From an uncultured Roseobacter sp. (GTDB taxonomy: Bacteria; Pseudomonadota; Alphaproteobacteria; Rhodobacterales; Rhodobacteraceae): a DNA stretch of 52,508 bases. Location of the stretch: positions 1 through 52,508 of the forward strand of contig NZ_CANLKW010000010.1 of the NCBI RefSeq assembly GCF_947491795.1, read 5' to 3'. This document shows, one piece after another, positions 25,024 to 33,315 of the stretch. The notes below the pieces were generated by a model, which searched no databases, was not told the DNA's origin, and saw only the letters and a program-made list of their open reading frames with translations. A program made the translations under genes and the position numbers. Position 1 is the first letter of the stretch. Each line of letters opens with the position of its first letter.

Positions 25024-26046
25024 TCAGTTCTTGGCTTTGTCGACCATTTTACCGGCAGATATCCACGGCATCATGCCGCGCAGCGTTTCGCCGGTGGCTT
25101 CGATCTGGTGCTCGTCGTTGATACGGCGGGTCCCTTTAAAGAACGGCTGACCCACGGCGTTTTCCTGCATAAAGTCGCGCACGAATTTACCGGTCTGAAT
25201 GTCCGTGAGGATCGCTTTCATCCGCGCCTTTGTCTCGTCATAGGGCAGAACACGCGGACCGGAGACATACTCACCATACTCAGCAGTATTGGAGATCGAA
25301 TAGTTCATGTTGGCGATACCGCCTTCATAGATCAGGTCGACGATCAGCTTCACTTCATGCAGGCATTCGAAATAAGCCATCTCGGGCGCATAACCAGCCT
25401 CGACCAGTGTCTCGAAGCCCATGCGGATCAGCTCGACGAGGCCACCGCAGAGCACGGCCTGTTCCCCGAAGAGGTCGGTTTCGCATTCTTCGCGGAAGTT
25501 GGTTTCGATGATGCCGGAGCGGCCGCCACCGATGGCGGAGCAATAGCTGAGGCCGATTTCGAGCGCGCGGCCAGAGGCGTCTTTGTCAACCGCCACCAGG
25601 CAGGGCACGCCACCGCCTTTGGTGTACTCACCGCGTACGGTGTGGCCGGGGCCTTTGGGGGCCATCATCACCACATCGATACCCTCTTTCGGCTCGATCA
25701 GGCCAAAATGGACGTTCAGGCCGTGTGCGAAAGCGATTGCAGCACCGTCGCGGATATTGTCATGCACGTATTTTTTGTAGGTTTCGGCCTGCAGTTCATC
25801 GGGCATGGTGAACATGATCAGATCAGCCCAGGCCGCGGCCTCGGCGATACCCATCACCGTCAGGCCCTCAGCTTCGGCTTTGGCGGCGGAGGCCGAGCCT
25901 TCACGCAGGGCGACGGCCAGGTTCTTGGCGCCAGAATCGCGCAGGTTCAGCGCATGCGCGTGGCCCTGGGAGCCATAGCCCAGAATGGCCACTTTCATAT
26001 CTTTGATCAGGTTCACATCGCAGTCGCGATCATAATAAACGCGCAT
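25024..26046 (-). CDS. ilvC: Ketol-acid reductoisomerase IlvC
   Basis: Second common step of branched-chain amino acid synthesis: Mg2+-dependent alkyl shift plus NADPH reduction of acetolactate or acetohydroxybutyrate. 340 residues is the short class I form. Marks are VAILGYGSQGHAHALNLRDSG (Rossmann loop), MMAPKGPGH, the metal ligands in TNFREECETDLFGEQ, and YFECLHEVKLIVDLIYEGG. The ATG at 26046 is preceded by AGGAGCGCC on the minus strand. It is divergent from two Lrp/AsnC genes across a 138-base AT-rich gap, which makes regulation by one of them plausible. Confidence 0.97.
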   Translation of the reverse strand: MRVYYDRDCDVNLIKDMKVAILGYGSQGHAHALNLRDSGAKNLAVALREGSASAAKAEAEGLTVMGIAEAAAWADLIMFTMPDELQAETYKKYVHDNIRDGAAIAFAHGLNVHFGLIEPKEGIDVVMMAPKGPGHTVRGEYTKGGGVPCLVAVDKDASGRALEIGLSYCSAIGGGRSGIIETNFREECETDLFGEQAVLCGGLVELIRMGFETLVEAGYAPEMAYFECLHEVKLIVDLIYEGGIANMNYSISNTAEYGEYVSGPRVLPYDETKARMKAILTDIQTGKFVRDFMQENAVGQPFFKGTRRINDEHQIEATGETLRGMMPWISAGKMVDKAKN

Positions 26047-26184
26047 ATCGGCGCTCCTTTATCCGTGGTTTATCTTCCCGGGCACCATAAGAGCCAGTGA
26101 AGTCAGAAAATACTGTTGTGCGTGCATGAAATTCAGTACAAATCGATATTCTCATTCGCATTTTAATGGAAAAATGTAAAAATC

Positions 26185-26640
26185 ATGCTTGATGACCTCG
26201 ACAGGCGCATTCTGCGCCATTGGCAGGCCGAACCTGCGCTGAGCCCCGCTGAACTGGCGGGTCTGTGTGGTATCACGCCCGGCAAAGCCGCCAGGCGGAT
26301 CACACGCATGCAGGAAGAGGGCATTGTCGAAGGTGTTGCGTCAGTAATCGACTGGGCGGCGATGGGGTACACCGTCGAAGTGTCGCTGCGCATCACGCTG
26401 GACAAAACAGTACCCCGCGCTTTCGACGATTTCATCGAGGCCGCTCGGGACGTTCAGGAAGTCACGGAAATCCAGACGTTCCTCGGGCGTGTCGACGTGC
26501 GCCTGAACATCATCGCGCGGGACATGGCGCACTATCAGGATATCTACCGGCGCCGTGTCCTCACGCTGCCGCATATCGCGGATATCGAAGCACTGATGCA
26601 GGTCGCGCGGATCAAAGCGGAGGAGGCACTGCCGCTGTGA
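26185..26640 (+). CDS. Lrp/AsnC-family regulator, first of a pair
   Basis: 151 residues: N-terminal winged helix-turn-helix (LDDLDRRILRHWQ ... SPAELAGLCGITPGKAARRITRMQEEGIVEG) and a C-terminal RAM/ligand domain (EIQTFLGRVDVRLNIIARDM, HIADIEALMQ). Members sense amino acids and bind DNA as octamers or higher forms. The canonical RVxxLxxxGxI recognition stretch is RITRMQEEGIV, so DNA binding is plausible. The ATG at 26185 lies 138 bases from the divergent ilvC start. It overlaps the next Lrp gene by 4 bases (GTGA). Paired short Lrp-like proteins also occur as siroheme decarboxylases (AhbA/AhbB, NirDL), but no heme d1 genes are nearby, so regulation is preferred. Confidence 0.85.
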   Translation: MLDDLDRRILRHWQAEPALSPAELAGLCGITPGKAARRITRMQEEGIVEGVASVIDWAAMGYTVEVSLRITLDKTVPRAFDDFIEAARDVQEVTEIQTFLGRVDVRLNIIARDMAHYQDIYRRRVLTLPHIADIEALMQVARIKAEEALPL

Positions 26641-27104
26641 CAGATCTGGATGCAACAGACCGGGCTCTCTTGCTGGCACTGGCAAAAGACGCAACCCAAA
26701 GCGCGGGAGCATTGGGGCGGAGGTTCGGACTGTCGCAACCGGCTACATGGCGCCGTATTCGCAAGCTGGAGCAGGCGGGCATTCTGCGGGGCAGGCAATT
26801 GCGGCTCAACGCGGAAAAGCTGGGCTTTGGTGTGACTGTCTTTCTTGGTGTGAAGCTGGCCACAAAGGGCCGTGTCAGCCTTGAGGACTTTGAACGCGCC
26901 GTCAGTGCAATTCCGGAAGTGCAGCGGGTCGAACACGTTCTGGGCCTGTATGATTACCGGCTGCGTGTCGTTGCGCGCGATCTGTCAGACTTCGAACGCG
27001 TTTTGCGCCGCCGCATCATGACACTGCCCGGCGTCGGAGACGTGGAAGCCAACGTTCTGCTCACTGAAGAACGCAGACCGGGCCCGATTGCGCAGGATGG
27101 GTGA
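26637..27104 (+). CDS. Lrp/AsnC-family regulator, second of a pair
   Basis: 155 residues from GTG 26637, which overlaps the stop of the first Lrp gene. The helix-turn-helix reads SAGALGRRFGLSQPATWRRIRKLEQAGILRG, followed by the ligand-binding domain (VQRVEHVLGLYDYRLRVVARDL, LPGVGDVEANVLLTEE). It differs substantially from its neighbour, so the two are old paralogues or partners, not a recent duplication. Overlap suggests stoichiometric production and possibly hetero-oligomers. The longer frame from 26265 is the shadow of the first gene. Targets are unknown; ilvC is the nearest candidate. Confidence 0.85.
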   Translation: MTDLDATDRALLLALAKDATQSAGALGRRFGLSQPATWRRIRKLEQAGILRGRQLRLNAEKLGFGVTVFLGVKLATKGRVSLEDFERAVSAIPEVQRVEHVLGLYDYRLRVVARDLSDFERVLRRRIMTLPGVGDVEANVLLTEERRPGPIAQDG

Positions 27105-27221
27105 CAAGAGTTTCCGACAGGAGACACGAGCGCCGCCACGGCAGCCGATGTATACATAAGTAGACTTTGCCAAGACCAACCCGACGGGATACCTCTGTGC
27201 CGGAAAGAGGGAGAAGAAACT

Positions 27222-28349
27222 ATGGCTGCACTGCTTGAAAACGTTGATCCGGAAGGGCTGGAGGAATTCTCTGTTGTTTTCACGGATCGTTCGCTGAACT
27301 CAATGAGTGCTGCGTTCCAGCAGGTGATGAATGACATCTCAGGCATGCTCAAGGACGTCTATTCCGCCGATGCTGTCGCTATCATTCCTGGCGGCGGAAC
27401 CTATGGCATGGAGGCTGTTGCCCGCCAGTTCGCGCGCGGTGCAGAGGTGCTGGTCGTGCGCAACGGCTGGTTTTCCTACCGGTGGAGCCAGATTTTCGAG
27501 ACGGGTGGGCTGACAGCTAATACCACCGTGCTCAAAGCGCGGCAGACAGGAAACGCAAGCCCCTCTCCCTTTGCGCCGGCCCCGATCGACGAGGTGACAG
27601 CCACTATTGCAGAACAGAAACCGGATGTTGTTTTTGCACCCCATGTCGAAACCAGCGCAGGTGTTATTCTGCCTGACGACTACATAGCCGCGATGGCAGA
27701 GGCCGCGCATGACGCGGGCGCGCTGATGGTGCTGGACTGCATCGCTTCGGGCTGTGCCTGGATTGACATGCGCAAGCTTGGGGTGGATGTTCTGATTTCC
27801 GCACCGCAAAAGGGCTGGTCTGCATCGCCTTCGGCAGGTCTGGTGATGATGTCTGACCGTGCTGTTGCGCGGCTGGCAGAGACACAGTCGGACAGCTTTG
27901 CAATCGATCTGGGTAAATGGCACAGCATTATGCAGGCCTATGAGAATGGTGGCCATGCCTACCATGCGACGATGCCCACAGATGCGCTGCGCGCGTTTCG
28001 GGACACCATGCTTGAAACGCGGGAATACGGTTTTGACCGGCTGTGTGCAGCGCAGTGGGAGCTGGGGAATGCCGTGCGGGCGATGCTGGCCGAAAAAGGC
28101 GTGGTTTCTGTGGCCGCCGAAGGCTGTGGCGCGCCCGGGGTCGTCGTCAGCTACACGGCTGATCCGGATATCCAGAACGGCAGCAAGTTTATGGCTCAGG
28201 GCATGCAGATTGCTGCAGGTGTGCCGCTGCAGTGCGATGAGCCTGCGGATTTCAGAACGTTTCGCCTCGGGCTGTTCGGGCTGGACAAGCTCTATGATGT
28301 GCCAGGAACGCTGCAGCGTCTGAAACGCGTGCTGGATCAGGTTATCTGA
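27222..28349 (+). CDS. Class V PLP-dependent aminotransferase
   Basis: 375 residues of the alanine-glyoxylate/serine-pyruvate aminotransferase fold. Visible are IPGGGTYGMEAVARQF (cofactor phosphate side), NGWFSYRW, HVETSAGVILPDDY, the conserved Asp in MVLDCIASGCAW, and the Schiff-base Lys in SAPQKGWSASPSAGLVMMS. The substrate pair cannot be told from sequence. The ATG at 27222 has GGGAGAAGAA before it. It follows the Lrp pair by 117 bases with TTGACAA-like and TATACAT-like sequence between, so it may have its own promoter. Its end overlaps the convergent UbiH-type gene by 8 bases. Confidence 0.85.
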   Translation: MAALLENVDPEGLEEFSVVFTDRSLNSMSAAFQQVMNDISGMLKDVYSADAVAIIPGGGTYGMEAVARQFARGAEVLVVRNGWFSYRWSQIFETGGLTANTTVLKARQTGNASPSPFAPAPIDEVTATIAEQKPDVVFAPHVETSAGVILPDDYIAAMAEAAHDAGALMVLDCIASGCAWIDMRKLGVDVLISAPQKGWSASPSAGLVMMSDRAVARLAETQSDSFAIDLGKWHSIMQAYENGGHAYHATMPTDALRAFRDTMLETREYGFDRLCAAQWELGNAVRAMLAEKGVVSVAAEGCGAPGVVVSYTADPDIQNGSKFMAQGMQIAAGVPLQCDEPADFRTFRLGLFGLDKLYDVPGTLQRLKRVLDQVI

Positions 28350-29541
28350 CGCCCAGACCCATCTGCATCAGTGTTTTGCGTACCGGTGCCACAGCATAGA
28401 GCGCCTGCAGACCGGCGGCGCGTGCGTCCCGCAGGGCGGGCGTGCTGACTTGGCTGGCGCGGTTCAGAAGATCAATCCCCTGCACCCGCAGAGAGATGTC
28501 GCGGAACCGCGCGGTGTGGTAAGCATCCAGCATCTGTCTGTCGCCCATGGTTTCAGGATGTGCCTGTGCCAGCTCCAGCAGGCAGGCCGTGTCCGCAAGG
28601 CTCATATTCAGACCCTGCGCGCCGATTGGCGGAACAACATGGGCGGCCTCGGCGATCAGGGCCACACGTTCCGCACTCAGGCGGTCCGATTTCTGGCTGA
28701 TGATCGGCCATATCGTCCGGTGAGAGGCCAGCGTCAGCGGACCAAAGAGGCCGCAGCTGCGTTCCGTCATAGCAGCTTCAAACGCCGCGACCGGCATCTG
28801 ATATCGCTCAAGTGCCAGCGGCCCGTCATCCATCCACACGATTGCTGAAGACGGACGGCCTTGGAAATCCGGCAAGGGCACGAGGGTAAAGGGGCCGCCT
28901 GTGCGGTGAATTTCCGTCGAGACGTTGTTGTGTGCCACCGGGTGCGTCACAGCAAAAGCCAGCGCCTTTTGTCCGTAGCGGCTTGTCTGCACGCCAATGC
29001 CAGCGGCCTCGCGCACAGGCGAATTCCGACCGTCTGCGGCGATCACCAGGCGCGCGCGCACAGCTGATCCATCGCTCAGACGCACCCGCGCTTCGCGCGA
29101 TCGGGTGAAAAGGGAGTGTGTTCCTGTGCCTGGTCGGAAATCTACAGTTTCCAGCGCGTTCAGACGTTCAGACAGCTCGCGCCGAAGCAGCCAGTTGGGA
29201 AAATTCCAGCCAAAGGGTTGCTCGGAAATGTCGGCTGCTTTGAAATCCTTTGTCAGCCGCGGCTCTGGTGTCTCTCCGCCTGCATCGACGATACGCATGA
29301 TCTCGAGCGGGGCTGCGTGTGGGGCCAGATGCTCCCACAAACCGGCCGCTTCAAGGACACGCCGTGCGGGTTGCAGCATTGCCGTGGAGCGCATATCGGC
29401 ACCGTCATCGTCCCGGCGGATCACAGGTGGTGCGGGGTCTACGCACAAAACCCGGAAGCCCGCCGTACCAAAGGCAGCTGCGGCGGTCATGCCGGCGATA
29501 CCGCCGCCGGATATCAGAATGTCACAGGTTGTATCTGTCAT
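28342..29541 (-). CDS. UbiH/UbiF/COQ6-family FAD monooxygenase
   Basis: 399 residues from ATG 29541 (an in-frame ATG at 29586 would add 15 residues of non-conserved sequence). The dinucleotide-binding start DILISGGGIAGMTAAAAFG, the middle ARLVIAADGRNSPVRE (DG motif) and the FAD ribityl region (IAEAAHVVPPIGAQGLNMSLAD) identify the family. That last region normally reads GDAAH...GQG-N; GD is AE here, a conservative oddity. These enzymes hydroxylate the ubiquinone ring precursor at the inner-membrane surface. Which ring position is modified is unknown. Its tail overlaps the aminotransferase by 8 bases; a small membrane protein gene lies 57 bases upstream. Confidence 0.88.
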   Translation of the reverse strand: MTDTTCDILISGGGIAGMTAAAAFGTAGFRVLCVDPAPPVIRRDDDGADMRSTAMLQPARRVLEAAGLWEHLAPHAAPLEIMRIVDAGGETPEPRLTKDFKAADISEQPFGWNFPNWLLRRELSERLNALETVDFRPGTGTHSLFTRSREARVRLSDGSAVRARLVIAADGRNSPVREAAGIGVQTSRYGQKALAFAVTHPVAHNNVSTEIHRTGGPFTLVPLPDFQGRPSSAIVWMDDGPLALERYQMPVAAFEAAMTERSCGLFGPLTLASHRTIWPIISQKSDRLSAERVALIAEAAHVVPPIGAQGLNMSLADTACLLELAQAHPETMGDRQMLDAYHTARFRDISLRVQGIDLLNRASQVSTPALRDARAAGLQALYAVAPVRKTLMQMGLGVR

Positions 29542-29598
29542 AAGGTCCCGGCATTTTTCGGGAAGGGTATCTGCCGTGGCAGGCAATGACCAGAAGGC

Positions 29599-29847
29599 TC
29601 AGCCCCAGGTAATCATCAGCAGCAGGATAAAAATAACAGGCACCATCGCCACCGCAGGCAGGTAGAGGCCCGGCAATCCGAAAATCAGCGCGGAGCACAT
29701 CCAGAGGCTGACAAAGAGGATCAGCGCAAACCAGATATTGCTCTCATCACCCTCACTGACATCCCGCGCCACCCAGCCAATCACCGGGATCGCATAGAAC
29801 AGTCTTTGCCAAAGCGGCAGGGCAGGTGGGTTTTCAGCAGTTGCCAT
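29599..29847 (-). CDS. Small membrane protein, function unknown
   Basis: 82 residues with two or three hydrophobic segments: about 14-27, 37-52 and 56-80. It starts with a polar stretch (MATAENPPALPLWQRLFYAIPVIGW). No family is recognised. The ATG at 29847 is preceded by CAGGAGAGTGAA on the minus strand, a good ribosome site. It lies 57 bases ahead of the UbiH-type gene on the same strand and 81 bases after the HAD nucleotidase, so it may be co-transcribed with either. Confidence 0.7.
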   Translation of the reverse strand: MATAENPPALPLWQRLFYAIPVIGWVARDVSEGDESNIWFALILFVSLWMCSALIFGLPGLYLPAVAMVPVIFILLLMITWG

Positions 29848-29928
29848 TTCACTCTCCTGATCAGCGTTATGCTACAGATGGGGCGTGCGCGGACCCGGAA
29901 CAGGTGCCGCATTGTCGCATCTGTGCGG

Positions 29929-30573
29929 TCAGGTGAGCCTGGACAGAAACTCCGCAAGATCATCTGTATGAAAATGAATGTGATCTCCCGGTCCGCATTC
30001 ATCCGCCACATGTACCGTGCGCATGCCCATGGCATGGGGGGCTTTAAGATTGCGTGAATCATCCTCGAACATCGCGGCCTGCGCAGGGTCGAGGCCGTCC
30101 TTGCCAAAAACGGTTTCAAAGGCCTCGATCTCTGGTTTCGGCAAGTACCCGGCGTGCTCTACCCCGTAGACCGCATCAAAGATGCCGCTCAGCCCGCGTG
30201 CTTCCAGAACCCTGCGGGCATAGGGCTCACAGCCATTGGTATAGACGATCCGGCGGCCTGGCAGCGCGCGCAGACGGGCGGCCAGGTCCGGATCAGGCGT
30301 CAGACTGTCCATGGGGATATCGTGCACGTCCTGCAGATACGGGTCCGGGTCAACATCGTGTTCGCGCATCAGCCCGGCCAGTGTCGTGCCATGGGTTGCC
30401 CAGTAGTGTTTGCGCAGACGATCAGCTTCTGCGTGATCTACGGAAAGCGTGTCCATCACCCAGCGGGTCATGCGTACTTCAATCAGGTCGAAAAGACGCG
30501 CGGCGGGCGGGTAGAGGGTGTGATCAAGGTCGAACACCCAGGTGTCGACATGAGAAAAGGCTTTCTTTGGCAT
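29929..30573 (-). CDS. HAD-family pyrimidine 5'-nucleotidase
   Basis: 214 residues, HAD subfamily IA. Motif I is WVFDLDHTLYPP with the nucleophile Asp, motif II is VYTNGCEPYA, motif III contributes the Lys of LPKPEIEAFE, and motif IV is AMFEDDSRNLKAP. DLDHTLYP plus this length matches the SDT1/YjjG-like pyrimidine nucleotidase group that dephosphorylates UMP/CMP-type nucleotides. The substrate is inferred from family only. It is divergent from the GntR gene (105 bases) and followed by the small membrane protein gene. Confidence 0.87.
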   Translation of the reverse strand: MPKKAFSHVDTWVFDLDHTLYPPAARLFDLIEVRMTRWVMDTLSVDHAEADRLRKHYWATHGTTLAGLMREHDVDPDPYLQDVHDIPMDSLTPDPDLAARLRALPGRRIVYTNGCEPYARRVLEARGLSGIFDAVYGVEHAGYLPKPEIEAFETVFGKDGLDPAQAAMFEDDSRNLKAPHAMGMRTVHVADECGPGDHIHFHTDDLAEFLSRLT

Positions 30574-30678
30574 GATCCCTCGATACAGGTGCGGTCGTAA
30601 TGTGCAAGCCCCGCGAGGGTTGCGCCACCGGGCTGCTGATCGTTAAGGTGGCTGAAACAGCTTTGGACAGAGATACTT

Positions 30679-31332
30679 ATGGCATTGCAGAAACAACAAC
30701 AGACCGATGCCTATTCTATGATCCTGGAGGCGATTGACCTTGGGGTCTACCGCCCTGGCGACCGTCTGGTGGAAAGCGAACTGGCGGAGCGTTTCGGCGT
30801 GTCGCGCACGCCCATCCGCGAAGCGCTGCAGCGGCTGGAGACGCAGTCTTTGCTGGCGCGGGATGGCCGCAGCCTGATCGTGGCATCACTGGATCATAAC
30901 CAGATGGCCGAGCTGTATGTGGTGCGCCGCGAACTGGAAGGGCTGGCCGCGCGCCTGGCGGCTCAGCACGCAACTGCCGAAGAAGTGCGGATTCTGCGGG
31001 ACATGGTCGAAGAAGACAACGCCCTGACAGAAGACCCCGCCGCCCTGGCCCGGGCCAACAGGCGGTTTCACAAGCAGATCCACCTTGCCTCGCACAACCG
31101 CTATCTTGTGCAACAGCTTGACCTGGTGCACCGCACCATGGCGCTGATGGCGACAACCTCGCTGGCGGCTCAGGGCAGGGGCGCGATCGCTCAGGAGGAG
31201 CACGACGCCATTGTACGCGCGGTCGAGGCGCGGGACGCGGATGCGGCGGATGAGGCCCTGCGCGAGCATATCTCGGTCGCGTTCATGACGCGTCTGAAAC
31301 AGGATGCCATTCTGCGCCGCGACGAAAGCTGA
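30679..31332 (+). CDS. GntR-family regulator with FCD domain
   Basis: 217 residues. The N-terminal winged helix (LVESELAERFGVSRTPIREALQRLE) is classic GntR. The C-terminal all-helical FCD domain carries likely metal/ligand residues in NRRFHKQIHLASHN and in EEHDAIVRAVEARD...REHI. FCD regulators sense small organic acids and usually control the neighbouring catabolic operon. Here the neighbours are a divergent nucleotidase and a convergent glycosyltransferase 5 bases downstream, so the target is unclear. ATG 30679 is preceded by GGACAGAGA. Confidence 0.88.
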   Translation: MALQKQQQTDAYSMILEAIDLGVYRPGDRLVESELAERFGVSRTPIREALQRLETQSLLARDGRSLIVASLDHNQMAELYVVRRELEGLAARLAAQHATAEEVRILRDMVEEDNALTEDPAALARANRRFHKQIHLASHNRYLVQQLDLVHRTMALMATTSLAAQGRGAIAQEEHDAIVRAVEARDADAADEALREHISVAFMTRLKQDAILRRDES

Positions 31333-31337
31333 CCCGA

Positions 31338-33221
31338 TCAGTTCGGGTCGGTCTGATGCGACACCCCATGCTGTGTCTTGTCCCAGTAAAATGGTGAGCG
31401 CACCATTTCCCACAGAGCCTTGAAAGCTGCGAGTGTGCCGAGCGTGTAGTAAAACATCATAGTGGGAACAAAAGGGATCAGGTGCCGGTGGCCCCGGCCC
31501 GAGACCGCGACAATACCCATGGCAATCGTCAGCAGTTCCGAGAAAACGAAGAGGCCCGCCATGGCCCAGACGGCCTGACTGCCCAGGGTGCCGGAAATCG
31601 GGTGCGTCAGACCGAGCAGCGTGATCCAGAATGTCCAGAGCAGGGGGGCCAGGGCAAACTGGGAGAATGCGGCCAGAAAGATCGTCTGAAGCCCCAGAAA
31701 CCGCTTGATGCCAAGATCCCGGATCAGTTGTGCGGGGCGGCGCATGTGCACAAAGTATGTAACCATAAACCCCTTGAGCCAGCGGGATCTCTGGCGCACC
31801 CAGGGCCAGGGGCGGCTGGTCGCCTCTTCGTGGGTCACGGTGGGCAGAAGCTCTGTCTGATAGCCGTGTCGTGCAAGGCGAACGCCCAGATCGGCGTCTT
31901 CGGTGACGTTATGCGCGTCCCAGCCACACAGCTTTTCCAGCGCATCCCGGCGGAAAAAGAGGGTGGTGCCCCCCAGCGGGACCACAAGCCCCATCCGGGC
32001 AATGCCTGGCAGGACGATCCGCCACCAGGTGGCGTATTCGATGGTGAAACAGCGCGACAGCCAGTTGGTGCGGGAATTGTAGTAATCCAGTATGCCCTGC
32101 AGGCAGACCACGCTGTCCGGTGCCTGGGAAAACCGCGTGGCGACCCGCTCGATCTGATCTGCTTCGGGCCAGTCCTCGGCATCCCATACGCCGATGATGC
32201 TGCCGCGGCAGAAATCCAGAGCATAGTTGAGCGCGCGGGGTTTGGTGGTAAGGTCCCCCGCACCCGGCACTTCGATCACACTCATCCAGTCCGGCAGCTC
32301 TGTCCGGCTGAGCGTTTCACGGGTCAGGCTGTCGCCTTCCTCCAGTACCAGAACAACGTTCAGCAGGGATTTCGGATAGGTCAGTCTGCTCAGCCGCGCG
32401 ATAAGCTGGGCGGCTATTTCCCTTTCCCTGAGCAGAGGCACCAGCACAGACACGCGGGGCATCCGAAAGGGTGCCGCGGTTACGGGCAGCGGTCTGATCC
32501 TGGTGGCGGGGCCGGCCAGCAGATGGCTGGCAAAAGCGGCGGCCTTAAGCACGGTGATCATGATGAGCGTCAGAACGGCCCAGAGAACACCCGCCGTAAA
32601 GGTCCAGACCGGCGACAGGATCAGCCCCAGGAGCAACAGCACGCAGATCAGCCCGGCAATGGTCAGCCTGCCGCGCGTGCCCGCCGCCCAGTCCCGGCAG
32701 CTTTCGCCCGCAGGCACGCGCCGTGTGGCGTTTTCGGCCAGTTCTGTGCCGTAGAGGCGGCTGATATGGGCCTGGATCTGAACCTCATCAACGATCACAG
32801 GAAAGAGGTTTTTACCCCTGATCCCAATGGCCTGGCGAAGCTGTGAAAAGGCAGCAGGACTGCTGGTTGCGATATAGATGCGCCGCCCGTCGACACGCCA
32901 GGGCACGACCCCATAGCGCAGGCACAGCGTGGCAGGCAGGTGGCGTGCCATGTCACGCGCGGGGGGGTTAAGCTCCAGGTCCGCGCCTTCGGTATGGGCC
33001 TGCAAGGCCAGCGCGCTGAGCACATCGCCTTTGCTGACAAGCCCTTCGGCCACCATGATGTCGCCCAGGGGCGCGTCGATGTGGCCCTGCAGGGAGAGCG
33101 CGTGTTGCAGATCTTTGCTGGCAATCTTGCCGTCATCCACCAGAAGTGTCCCGATGGGTGCATGCCGCCCGTTCTTTTGGCGACCCTTCGGCTTTGCCAG
33201 ACGCAGGTCGAAGTCGTTCAT
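31338..33221 (-). CDS. GT2 glycosyltransferase with N-terminal MshEN-like domain
   Basis: 627 residues. Residues 22-45 and 51-74 are two 24-residue repeats (PIGTLLVDDGKI...LSLQ and PLGDIMVAEGLV...LALQ) that match the MshEN pattern of type II/IV secretion ATPases, where it binds cyclic-di-GMP; the leading Arg is Pro in both. Two helices follow (about 185-230), then a processive GT2 domain at about 255-490 with GVWDAEDWPEAD, TEDADLGVRLA and QRSRWLKG (the Q-x-x-RW motif). Three or four C-terminal helices complete a cellulose-synthase-like layout. It probably makes or exports a surface polysaccharide. It lies 94 bases downstream of carA, with a CtrA-type box in that gap suggesting its own promoter. 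Confidence 0.85.
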   Translation of the reverse strand: MNDFDLRLAKPKGRQKNGRHAPIGTLLVDDGKIASKDLQHALSLQGHIDAPLGDIMVAEGLVSKGDVLSALALQAHTEGADLELNPPARDMARHLPATLCLRYGVVPWRVDGRRIYIATSSPAAFSQLRQAIGIRGKNLFPVIVDEVQIQAHISRLYGTELAENATRRVPAGESCRDWAAGTRGRLTIAGLICVLLLLGLILSPVWTFTAGVLWAVLTLIMITVLKAAAFASHLLAGPATRIRPLPVTAAPFRMPRVSVLVPLLREREIAAQLIARLSRLTYPKSLLNVVLVLEEGDSLTRETLSRTELPDWMSVIEVPGAGDLTTKPRALNYALDFCRGSIIGVWDAEDWPEADQIERVATRFSQAPDSVVCLQGILDYYNSRTNWLSRCFTIEYATWWRIVLPGIARMGLVVPLGGTTLFFRRDALEKLCGWDAHNVTEDADLGVRLARHGYQTELLPTVTHEEATSRPWPWVRQRSRWLKGFMVTYFVHMRRPAQLIRDLGIKRFLGLQTIFLAAFSQFALAPLLWTFWITLLGLTHPISGTLGSQAVWAMAGLFVFSELLTIAMGIVAVSGRGHRHLIPFVPTMMFYYTLGTLAAFKALWEMVRSPFYWDKTQHGVSHQTDPN

Positions 33222-33269
33222 CTGCCAGCCCGTTTGTGGGAAATACCGGCAGACCCTGTCAGAACAGGG

Positions 33270-33284
33270 TTAATGATCTGTTAA
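33270..33284 (-). promoter_or_regulatory. CtrA-type box TTAA-N7-TTAA ahead of the GT2 gene
   Basis: TTAA (33270-33273), TGATCTG, TTAA (33281-33284). A perfect match to the CtrA consensus in the 94-base gap between carA and the glycosyltransferase, 49-63 bases before the latter's start, where a promoter would be expected. Confidence 0.5.
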
Positions 33285-33315
33285 AAAAGGGTATTTCTAC
33301 CTCTGCGGGTAGGCC

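Noticed and set aside
26185..27104. Siroheme decarboxylase pair (AhbA/AhbB or NirDL-like)
   Set aside because: Both proteins keep plausible DNA-binding helices and no heme d1 or alternative heme genes are nearby; divergence from ilvC favours regulators.
31482..32846. 454-residue plus-strand open frame
   Set aside because: A shadow of the GT2 gene; Gln/Gly/Arg-rich composition, no recognisable domain, no ribosome site.
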